Source: Anarhynchus alexandrinus
Lineage: Eukaryota; Chordata; Aves; Charadriiformes; Charadriidae
Assembly (NCBI GenBank): GCA_008711295.1
Contig: VUYV01000063.1
Location: 1,359,164-1,423,163 of the forward strand
DNA length: 64,000 bases
Direction: 5' to 3'
A program made the position numbers and the translations under genes. The first letter of the stretch is position 1, and every line of letters begins with the position of its first letter. This document shows positions 13,430 through 22,048 of the stretch, one piece after another. A model generated the notes under the pieces. The model did no database searches. It was not told where the DNA came from and saw only the letters and a list, made by a program, of their open reading frames with translations.

Positions 13430-14250
13430 TGTGGCAGCGACGTGCGCGGCTCCAATGATGTGGGAGCGCTTCGAACTCGGGTGGCAACCTGCACCCCGAG
13501 GTTCACGTTGTCCGTACGCCCACAAATCTTGCACCCTGCTCCTTACGCGGTCCAACGCCGCTCGCTTGCTGCGCACCTCCTCCTGCCGAGCCTCTGCCCA
13601 GGCACAGCGAGCGGAGCAGGACGCCCTTGGGGAGCGGGAGGCGGGAGCGGCACCGCCGCTTCTTGCTTTAATGCCTTTTTTCATTTTCTTTTTTTTTTTT
13701 CGGTGCATTACTGGAGCCTTAAACATTGCTAGCACCAGCTGAGAGGGGAACGATGTCTGCATCGAGAATTAGGTTTTTAAAAAGGGGGCCGTGCGCCTGC
13801 CGAGCGAGGGCTGCGGTGCCCGGGCTCGGCGTAGGCGCCGTCCCTGTCTGCCGGGGGCCGGAGCGGCGTGTCGCTCGCCGGACTCCCCTCTGCGGGCGGC
13901 AGCGTGAGCAAGCAGAGTGAAATCCAATAAATGCCTCTCTCCTTCTGGAGAACTTCTGAAGTCGAAAGAGGGGCGGGGAGCTGTTTATCCGCAGCGGCCA
14001 ACGCGGGCCTCGATGGACTCGGGGGGAAAATATGCGCCTGAACTTTGATGAGACTATCGCATCCTCCGCAGAGAGCACCGCTGTGCAAACGCCTTGGCGG
14101 CACAGGAGCGGAGTAAATAACAGAGAGGAGAGGCTCCAGCCCGAGGGCACGAGTGCTGCGTGCTCGTGGGGTGGTCAGAGACGGTCAGTCTCTGCCCGGT
14201 CAAATCTCCGAGGGCAGGAGGGGAGGCAAGAGCCGCGCTTCCCCCCGGCC
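13430..14250. promoter_or_regulatory. CpG-rich island-like stretch
   Basis: Two CpG-dense blocks (about 13430-13660 and 13780-14250) are separated by an AT-rich patch with a T run. The density of CG dinucleotides is far above that of the surrounding sequence, which is visible by eye. It lies directly downstream of a CR1 element and about 5 kb upstream of NPS. Open frames run through it on both strands, as expected for GC-rich DNA, and none shows a known domain. It could be an unmethylated promoter of an unseen transcript, or simply GC-rich avian sequence. No function is assigned. Confidence 0.45.
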
Positions 14251-15536
14251 GCACCGTTGGGCGTTATAACCCCTCAGCCCGGTCATCCAGGGACGTGCTC
14301 GTTCTGGAGCACAACCGAGTTTAATGGGATTAGAAAAAATCATGGTGGGGAAATGCATAGAAATAGTTAAGTGTGCGTCTGCAGCAACGTTTTAGCTCCT
14401 TTGTGCCTCTGTAGATGAGATCTCAGTGGTGGAAGCGAAGGGTTTGGTTGTATCTCACCACCCTTGCTGGCAGTGAGAACACGGCAATAGCGACCGAAGG
14501 AATAAACTCGCTTTCGGACATCTGTTTTTCTTCTCTCTTTGTGACTTGCTGGGATTTTCTAATATCACAGAGTCAGAAACCCATTTATAGGCTGTGAGTA
14601 TGATTAATTTCTGTTTTGCACCTTGCCATGGTCTCAAAGCAAACCATCCTGGCTCTTTGGTTTCTTGATGTACTTGAAAGCAAGAAAACATTTGAGCTTG
14701 GAGCAAAATATCCGGGCAGCTGTCTCCGACAAAAGCCGTGCTGAGGTTTCACTGTGAGCATCCTAGAAGGGAACAACAAGATTTAGCACCTTGCCTTTAC
14801 CCAGACCACTAACCTGCTGTGGTTTTGCAATGCTTGGGGTTATACCAATGGACCACGCAGGCAGGTTTTGGGGTATTCTTTCATTTTTATTGTTTTGATC
14901 CCTTACCAAAGGCACACACTACCGGTTTAAACGCTTTAGATTTACTACTGCGAAGGAGGAGGGAAATATCATGTTCTAAAGCTTATAGGCGTGTTAACCT
15001 TATTAAGTTGCAAGGCTCGATAGACTTATCGGCAACCTTTGTGTTGTGTGTCATATGTTTTTCGTGGGAAAACCAAACGAGAGCAGCAGCGAGGTGCAAT
15101 ACACTGTCCCTTTAACAAAGCAAGCAGGAGGGGAGAGGTGAAGTTGTTGGCTTTGTAGGGAAGTGGAGGAGATTGCTGCTAATTTATTCTCACAAAATGC
15201 AAATTTTATGGATGCTGGGAATTTTTATTATGGTCCTTAATGATTCATATGACCTATGATACCTGCCAATGAACCCTACCTGGGAGCAAAACCTCAGACT
15301 GGGTGCTCTGCAGACAGAGTAGAAGACAGAAATGTCAATTGCCACTTGTTCTGTTAAACCTGATTCATCCAGACCTGAAGTGGGAATATCTTGAACGTAT
15401 CTAAATCTCCATATACACTTTATGCATGTAAATCACAGTTGTGGTGTGTTAAATTGCATCCTGAATAGCTAGAAAAAAATAAACTCAAAGAAGCGAGAAG
15501 CAAATGTGAGAGCTTGAGTCTTCGCTCTGCTCAGAT
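14251..15536. other. Non-coding stretch before the assembly gap
   Basis: No exon, RNA gene or transposon is recognisable. The right end, just before 15537, is the proposed CR1 integration site described in the findings. Confidence 0.6.
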
Positions 15537-16062
15537 AATATCACTTCTGTGGGTCTCCGAGGTGGACAAAGCCCTTGAGCCCCGTTCTGGGCTGGTGATG
15601 TCTCGATAACTCAGACTCGCCCAGCTGCAATCTGCATCTGCCTCGTGCGGGAGCAGTTTGTGGTTGCTCAGCTCGTCAAAGCCTTTGAAAAGGTGGAATC
15701 TGCTCTTGGATTTTGTGGGGAAAGAACCCAAACATGACACGCCTGTCTCCTCTTAGAGTCAGGTCCTAAGGACCACAGTCTGTCAGCGGTGACTTTTAGG
15801 CAGAACTGGCAAAGAAGGCTAAAGAATTTTGCTAAGAAAGATCTTACTGTGAGCATTTGTAATACGAGCATGAATGAAATACATGCAGACCCTCAGGTTA
15901 ACCATTATCTTCTTCCTAGTGTTCCGACCCGATGAGATTGGTTTTGCAAAGTCCTTGGGAGATTTGGTGCCGTAGGAGCCTCTTTCCCTTCCCTACCTGC
16001 CGTGTCAATCAGCCTTAATGAGCATATTTGATCATCTTTTGTTCCTACCTTAGTAAGTCACA
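15537..16062. repeat. First copy of a 526-bp direct duplication flanking the gap
   Basis: This segment is repeated at 16659-17184 with a constant offset of 1122 bases and no difference that I could find. The copy stops exactly at the first N of the gap. It contains no recognisable gene. The duplication is probably an assembly effect (see findings) rather than a true genomic repeat. Confidence 0.92.
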
Positions 16063-16579
16063 NNNNNNNNNNNNNNNNNNNNNNNNNNNNNNNNNNNNNN
16101 NNNNNNNNNNNNNNNNNNNNNNNNNNNNNNNNNNNNNNNNNNNNNNNNNNNNNNNNNNNNNNNNNNNNNNNNNNNNNNNNNNNNNNNNNNNNNNNNNNNN
16201 NNNNNNNNNNNNNNNNNNNNNNNNNNNNNNNNNNNNNNNNNNNNNNNNNNNNNNNNNNNNNNNNNNNNNNNNNNNNNNNNNNNNNNNNNNNNNNNNNNNN
16301 NNNNNNNNNNNNNNNNNNNNNNNNNNNNNNNNNNNNNNNNNNNNNNNNNNNNNNNNNNNNNNNNNNNNNNNNNNNNNNNNNNNNNNNNNNNNNNNNNNNN
16401 NNNNNNNNNNNNNNNNNNNNNNNNNNNNNNNNNNNNNNNNNNNNNNNNNNNNNNNNNNNNNNNNNNNNNNNNNNNNNNNNNNNNNNNNNNNNNNNNNNNN
16501 NNNNNNNNNNNNNNNNNNNNNNNNNNNNNNNNNNNNNNNNNNNNNNNNNNNNNNNNNNNNNNNNNNNNNNNNNNNNNNN
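16063..16579. other. Assembly gap, 517 N
   Basis: This is an unbroken run of N. The sequence to its right begins inside a CR1 element, so at least part of the missing sequence is expected to be CR1. Long open frames that cross this run are artefacts of the N characters. Confidence 0.99.
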
Positions 16580-16658
16580 TGCCTATGGCAGGGAGGTTGG
16601 AACTCGATGATCTTCAAGGTCCTTTCCAACCTAAACCATTCTATGATTCTATGATTCT
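16580..16658 (+). mobile_element. CR1 LINE 3' end, emerging from the gap
   Basis: The visible 79 bases match the extreme 3' end of the CR1 copies at 12723 and 47991 (TGCCTATGGCAGGGAGG, AACTCGATGATCTTCAAGG) and end in ATTCTATGATTCT. The element abuts the second copy of the duplicated segment exactly at 16659. Its octamer tail is intact and it is nearly identical to the 47991 copy, so it belongs to the same young subfamily. The 5' part lies in the gap. Confidence 0.93.
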
Positions 16659-17184
16659 AATATCACTTCTGTGGGTCTCCGAGGTGGACAAAGCCCTTGA
16701 GCCCCGTTCTGGGCTGGTGATGTCTCGATAACTCAGACTCGCCCAGCTGCAATCTGCATCTGCCTCGTGCGGGAGCAGTTTGTGGTTGCTCAGCTCGTCA
16801 AAGCCTTTGAAAAGGTGGAATCTGCTCTTGGATTTTGTGGGGAAAGAACCCAAACATGACACGCCTGTCTCCTCTTAGAGTCAGGTCCTAAGGACCACAG
16901 TCTGTCAGCGGTGACTTTTAGGCAGAACTGGCAAAGAAGGCTAAAGAATTTTGCTAAGAAAGATCTTACTGTGAGCATTTGTAATACGAGCATGAATGAA
17001 ATACATGCAGACCCTCAGGTTAACCATTATCTTCTTCCTAGTGTTCCGACCCGATGAGATTGGTTTTGCAAAGTCCTTGGGAGATTTGGTGCCGTAGGAG
17101 CCTCTTTCCCTTCCCTACCTGCCGTGTCAATCAGCCTTAATGAGCATATTTGATCATCTTTTGTTCCTACCTTAGTAAGTCACA
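16659..17184. repeat. Second copy of the 526-bp direct duplication
   Basis: This copy matches 15537-16062. Its left boundary coincides with the last octamer of the CR1 element. On its right it continues without a break into unique sequence towards NPS. Confidence 0.92.
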
Positions 17185-19110
17185 CAAGAGTTGTCTTCCT
17201 ATGGTGTTCAAAGTTTCCTCCTGTCCGGGCCCACATGGCTGTCTGCCTGCTGTCCCCTGGGAGCTACTTGGTGGCCTCGCTTGGTTGTCCTCTCACCACC
17301 TGCTCATGCCGAAGGTGCCTACAGAGAAAGGCGCTGGGCATCTCTCATGTCCAAAGCTTATGAGCTAGAAATGTGGCCAAATCCACCGTTTTAAAGGGAT
17401 GCGATAATGGTAAGCGTAGGAGGTACTGACCAGGCACAACGGGATGTCACCAGGGACTCGATCAACTCATGTTTTAAAAAAACTGAGTCAAGAATGCACC
17501 AAAGGTTACCCAGAGAGTCACTAAACTCCACATTGAACCTAGAAATCTTGAACTTTAATCACAAGGCTTTTCTTGTCCCTCGTCTTCCACAAATAACGTT
17601 GTGTGAAGGTTAATTTTGTATTAAAATGGAGTTAAACCAAATGCAGATACAATGAGAGCTGACGCTAAAGTATGCTCAAGCAGAATCCAGCCCGACGTGC
17701 TTTTCATTGCAGCAGAAACACGGGCTAATCCGCTTATCGATTGGAGTTGGAGGTCCTGTACGAGTCGGAACGGGATGTTCAATTCAAACGAAAGGATTTT
17801 CTCTCTGAATAAGAGGACACATACTGAATATGCAAATAGTCAAATGTTCTCTTGACGGTTTTTGTAAATGGATTGCTTACTGCGGTGTTTAAATGAGGCT
17901 AATTTCATCTTATATTTCTATAGTCCTGTTGGTCCTGAAGAATCCTGAAGTACTTTACCAGCGACTGCAAACACATTCTTTTTGAATATCAACCACTGAC
18001 TTGAGCAGCGACGGCGTGTACAGTGATGATGAAAAAACATTCAACCACAATCTGAGATCAAATTATGAATTTTTCTGTAAAAAGTGTTAAAGGCTCCTAC
18101 ATGCCACTGTATTTCTTCTGGCCTTATCTGAAGTGCTTTCTACCTTCTGGAATCAAATGCGTCTACATCAGGAGACTGAATGTTCCAGCTAAAGTTGCCG
18201 TAATTTATAACAGCTCAGGTGTCCCCGAAGACTCACACAGAGTTGCCTTCTGGAGCCCTTGTACGTTGGTTTTTCAGTGTAAACAGTGAAGCAAATGCAA
18301 CGTTTGAGGCTGCTGAGTCACTGGCGTGCATGGCTGACACTGGGTGACTGTCAAAACCCAATCCTTAACGTTGCCATTCTAAGAAAAAAAAAAAAAAGAA
18401 TTTAATGCTTTTCAACATTTCCTTGCCTGTGCAGTCTAAAATTCACAGACTTTGTGGGACTTTTACAGTACTCTGTATATAAACCACAGGCCTCCCCAAA
18501 ATGTTGTACAGTTAAATTAAATGTAGCGCGATTAAATTTGTTGCAGTAACAAATGATGCTCTTAGACATTAAACATTTGCTACATTGATGGAGATTAACA
18601 GAATCTATTAATCCTAGAGAGGATTGGATTGTATAAATTTAACACAGGCGAAGATATGTTTGCATGCAAGAGAAGAAATTAATGACCAAAGAACTTAAGT
18701 TCTAAGAAAAACACTTAAAAAATTGGTGTGTTAAAAACTAAGCATGAAAAAAAAGGGGGGGAAGAAAAAGAAAAAACTGTATTGTTCTATGCATTGTGGC
18801 TGTTCTGAGTATAATAAGATTCTTCGAGGAACTTTCTACTTAAAGTGCACTTTTACCGTTCTTCCCTTGCAGGCAGGCTTTACGAGGTCTTAATATGATA
18901 TATTGGAAGTAGTAAAAAATTCTTGAAATGTATTTTTGAAATCTTTAGACCTTTGACCGTATTTGCTACGATGATACAGACTTAACAGTAAACCCACTTG
19001 AGAGACATTTTAATGGAACACTTTAAATGAAATCAATTGGTAGTTTCATAATGGCAGCTGAATGTGTGTTCTTGCCATTTTCCCATTTAACAAGAAGAAA
19101 AGGCCAAACA
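17185..19110. other. Upstream flank of NPS
   Basis: No gene was recognised. The sequence becomes AT-rich towards NPS and contains a purine-rich run near 18746-18776. Conserved enhancer elements may be present, but they cannot be identified from a single sequence. Confidence 0.5.
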
Positions 19111-19114
19111 AGGA

Positions 19115-19175
19115 CCAATTAGTCATAATAAAATCAGCTTTGATGACATTTTCACTCCTGAACTCTGGTATAAAA
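19115..19175 (+). promoter_or_regulatory. NPS: Candidate NPS core promoter: CCAAT and TATA boxes
   Basis: A TATAAAA motif at 19169-19175 lies 87 bases upstream of the proposed start codon at 19262. This would place transcription initiation near 19200 and leave a 5' untranslated leader of about 60 bases. A CCAAT motif at 19115-19119 lies about 50 bases further upstream, and an E-box-like CAGCTG is at about 19054. A TATA-driven promoter fits a neuropeptide gene expressed in few cells. The start site is inferred from spacing only. Confidence 0.6.
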
Positions 19176-19261
19176 TGGTCATCTAAGAAAGAACTGAAAG
19201 GATATGTGAGGAATTTGGTAGTATAACTGCATGTGCTTACATATGCACTCCTGAGCAAAAA

Positions 19262-19269
19262 ATGATCAG
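19262..19269 (+). CDS. NPS: NPS exon 1, coding part (8 nt)
   Basis: The sequence ATGATCAG is followed directly by the donor GTAAAG. It supplies Met, Ile and two bases of a Ser codon. It is chosen because it is the only upstream ATG I found with a donor in the right phase. Joined to exon 2 at 19392 it gives MISLCRLN, matching the position and length of the human start MISSVKLN. Reading through without splicing meets a stop at once (TAA within the donor), so splicing is required. Confidence 0.8.
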
Positions 19270-22048
19270 GTAAAGACACTGCAGACTACTTTGTGTATGG
19301 AGACATTTGTGTGTTTGTGTGTTTATGTGTATGCATGTAGTTTTGCTTGATTTTGTTTTAAATTTTAACTGATCTCAGTTTTTCTTTGAAGCCTATGCAG
19401 GTTAAACTTTGTTTTCATTCTTTGGATCTCAACGACATTTGTGTGCTCGGGTTACCCAGTTGTCCCTTCCATGGTAAGTCACGCTCCCTGCTTACTTGAA
19501 GATCAGATATTTCATTTCTTTTAAATAGCTATTTGACTTAAATTAATTTTTTGGTTGCTTGTTTCTTTGTTGTTGTTGTTGTTTATAAAATCAAAGAAGT
19601 TTCTCGTATTAAAGCTATTGGTTAAATATTATTACCTAATTTTTCTGGAGTATAGCTCAATTTTTGCTTTAGTTACTAATAAAATATGCAAGCCTCTAAA
19701 ATAATCATGTGAGAAATCTATTGCATATTTAATGTAGAGTGTGGGGAGCCTTCGCTGAAGTTGAAGTACTGTATGGAAAAGAGAAAAACATCAATCTCCT
19801 CTCCATTTCATCTAAATTCCTTGTCTGTATCAAATAGGTACAATAAGATATATGTATTAATTCCACTTACTGCTAGTTAGTTTATGAACCAGTCAATTTA
19901 TTTGTCACTGTTAGTGTGTAGGTAAAGGAGAAATTGTTATATAAAGTTAGGGAGAGTTATTGCATGGAATCAGTAATACAAATTTGATTGAACTATGAAA
20001 GAAAGCAGAAGAGCCAAAAAACCAGAAGTGAAGTGAACAGAAGTGAAGTGAACAGGTTACTTAAATAACGGTGATATCCTTTCAGGTGCTGATCTTGCCC
20101 AGGTTACCATGACAGGTCACTGGTCAAACTACGCATACACCATTTAAGACTTTGCCAACGTGGAACGAGATATTTTATTTCTAACGATCAATTTTCCTGC
20201 GTTGGACAAAGCCTTCTTTAGACACCCCGTTTCTTTATTGCTGTAAAATCAGCTCTTGAGGCCACGGTTCAGATTTCTTTGTCTCCTCTGGTGTGTTTTG
20301 CACCATTATCTCTTCATTAAGGCGATCGGTCGCTGGCGGAAACGGTGGCCACTCGTGCAGCTGTTTATTTTATTGATGTGAAGTTCCCGTTGGCCTTAAT
20401 CTATCCATCACCCAGTCCCTCTCTATCCTTTACTGCTGTAAATGCTGAATCATCTTTCATTTCTGATCACGGGCAGTTTAGGCACAGCTCGATGTGACTA
20501 GCCACGTTTCTTAATGAATCTCTTTATGGCAATGATATGATGGGTAAAAAGAGTTTAATTATTTCATATAAATGAATATCCTGCGTGTCGGAATAGCAGT
20601 CATTTTTAGAGTAGTGTACGTCCCTGTATAGGTTGGGGGCCAGCAGCTAAAAATTCGAAGGGGAATTTCTCTGTGCCTGTGTTTCTTGCAGAAAGCATTT
20701 CTTCTTGTCGGTCTGGGGAAAAACCCCAGTCAGCGGGGAGGAAGCTGTGTGGTTAGCGAGCTGCGTGCCTGCTCGGTGCCTGCTCTTCCTTGCAGAAAGG
20801 ATCATTAATCTTCCTTTTATACGCACAGAACAGAAAAAAAAATGTTAAGTACTAAACAGTATTAATAAAAGTAATAGCATACGGAATTAAAACTAATCTT
20901 AGCGTAGCTAATAGCCATTTTTCCATCATTTCCAGTGAAGGCAGGTGTTAACCCCGTGGCTTTGCGTGCAGCCACGTCCCAAGCAAGAACGCGGCACAGA
21001 CAGCTTTAGAAATGATGGCAGAGTATTTCTTTTAGATAGATAATCAGCGAGCCGGTAAATCATGAGGGGGTGGAAGAGGCACAGAGCAGCTATAGACATG
21101 CCAGGAAATGCTTCCTTTTAAATTCAACGTTAATTTAAATGCCACTTAAATTTGCCAAACTGTTTTAGGTAGTTTACATTATTATACTGCGAAGTGCAGG
21201 TAAGAGGAACGTGTGCATAAACCTATCTGGATTTTCATCCCGGCTTTTTAAAATTCCCATTGCTATTTTGTGCTTATTGAATTTGGTTATAACGACTACC
21301 ATAAATAGTCATATCTGCTACCAGAACTACTCATCACTGCTAGAAAGCTTCCTCTCCCAAATTTCTGCTTTACAGGTATTTTCATTTTCTCTTATCTGTC
21401 ATTTAAACTACATGGCTTCACACAAGTGATAACAAGATGTGGTTTCGTTGTTAACTGGAAAAAAAAATATCTCATTTTACAGCAATAAACATGCATGCTA
21501 CTCTAGGGAAACTGTGTTACATGTCACAACTGGTCAACATCATGGAAAACGATTCGTTTCATACCTCAGACACAATTGTAACAGTATCAGGATTTTATAC
21601 CAGCAATACCACAGCTGGGTTTTCTAGAAAGCTACCAAAAAAAAGCTGATTTTGAATATGATGAATCCTTAGCAAATAACAGTTCATCCTTGTCATTCTG
21701 AGCATAAACTGTTTTTGTGTTTCTGCTATGCTTTTTATACTGAACAAGACCTGACAAATACACAAATCCATAATTTTACCCTTTTTTATCTCTCTCTTTT
21801 CTCTCTCTTTTTTTTTTCTTCTTATTTTTTATCTTCAGAGCAGCAATCCTTTTTATTTGAATTGCCAGCTGTATGGAAAATCTGATTACTGCCTCGTCCT
21901 GCTGAGTAACTGCTTAGCCAAGGTGGGCAGGAATGAAGAACTGGCGTTTTTAAAGCCTTACCTGGAGATGCCTCTCAATAAAAGGTCCTTTCGCAACGGC
22001 GTCGGATCAGGAATTAAAAAAACTTCCTTTCGAAGAGCAAAGTCATAA
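19262..22048 (+). CDS. NPS: Neuropeptide S precursor, three coding exons
   Basis: This gene encodes the secreted precursor of neuropeptide S, the ligand of the G-protein-coupled receptor NPSR1, which acts in the brain on arousal and anxiety. Coding exons join as 19262-19269, 19392-19473 and 21869-22048, with AG|GTAAAG and ATG|GTAAGT donors. The product is 89 residues, equal to the human precursor as I remember it and alignable without gaps. Residues 1-20 or so form a hydrophobic signal peptide (core [14 protein letters not shown]) followed by YPVVPS. The linker holds [10 protein letters not shown] and EELAFLKP, as in mammals. Lys68-Arg69 is the cleavage site before the mature 20-mer, which starts SFRNGVGSG and ends SFRRAKS just before the TAA stop. 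No second peptide or amidation signal is present. No canonical AATAAA was seen within about 450 bases after the stop. Identification rests on the mature peptide and is firm; the exact acceptors of exons 2 and 3 are inferred. Confidence 0.95.
19302..19340. repeat. TG-rich simple sequence inside NPS intron 1
   Basis: Irregular TTTGTGTG units followed by TATGTGTATG occupy about a third of the 122-base first intron, between the donor and the branch-point region. The stretch is directly visible. Length variation here would change the size of an already very short intron. Confidence 0.75.
19392..19473 (+). CDS. NPS: NPS exon 2, signal-peptide exon
   Basis: The exon encodes residues 3-30, which is most of the signal peptide plus YPVVPSM. 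The acceptor TTTTTCTTTGAAG ends at 19391; the donor ATG|GTAAGT is at 19473/19474, phase 0. Another AG at 19400 would also keep the frame but remove three residues. The 19391 choice gives the gapless 89-residue match. An ATG at 19395 in another frame is not the start, because its frame leaves the conserved sequence. Confidence 0.85.
20024..20053. repeat. 15-bp tandem duplication in NPS intron 2
   Basis: AGAAGTGAAGTGAAC occurs twice in direct succession. It is a small replication-slippage type duplication with no evident function. Confidence 0.9.
21781..21836 (+). promoter_or_regulatory. NPS: Long pyrimidine tract before NPS exon 3
   Basis: Roughly 55 bases are almost purely C and T, ending in ATCTTCAG. 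Such a tract would strongly favour use of the AG at 21838, in competition with the acceptor at 21868. It may bind pyrimidine-tract proteins and modulate exon 3 splicing. This is inference from sequence only. Confidence 0.6.
21869..22048 (+). CDS. NPS: NPS exon 3, linker and mature neuropeptide
   Basis: The exon encodes residues 31-89 and the TAA stop. It starts in phase 0 after GAATTGCCAG. The first AG after the strong pyrimidine tract is at 21838, also phase 0; its use would add ten residues ([10 protein letters not shown]). The 21869 start is preferred because it keeps the precursor gaplessly aligned with the human one. The mature peptide occupies 21986-22045. Confidence 0.9.
   Translation: MYGKSDYCLVLLSNCLAKVGRNEELAFLKPYLEMPLNKRSFRNGVGSGIKKTSFRRAKS
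21986..22045 (+). other. NPS: Mature neuropeptide S coding segment
   Basis: Twenty codons follow AAA AGG (Lys-Arg) and precede TAA. The N-terminal SFRNGVG, needed for receptor activation in the mammalian peptide, is intact. Compared with the human peptide as I remember it, the differences are Ser for Thr at position 8, Ile for Met at 10 and Arg for Gln at 17. All are conservative and the last makes the peptide more basic. Confidence 0.95.

Noticed and set aside
16028..16654. Open frames of 194-208 codons across the first N run, and similar ones at 51512-52231
   Set aside because: They are open only because N codons cannot be stops. The readable parts are CR1 or flanking sequence.
15537..17184. 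A true tandem segmental duplication of 526 bp
   Set aside because: It is not excluded, but it is less likely because the copy boundary coincides exactly with the CR1 3' end and the first copy ends exactly at the gap.
18065..18090. ATG with MNFSVK, resembling the human NPS start, as NPS exon 1
   Set aside because: No donor nearby gives the phase needed to join exon 2, and it lies upstream of the TATA box. The ATG at 19262 fits phase, length and promoter spacing.
19395..19480. ATG at 19395 (MQVKL...) as the NPS start without an upstream exon
   Set aside because: Its frame does not encode the hydrophobic signal sequence and YPV motif, which lie in the neighbouring frame.
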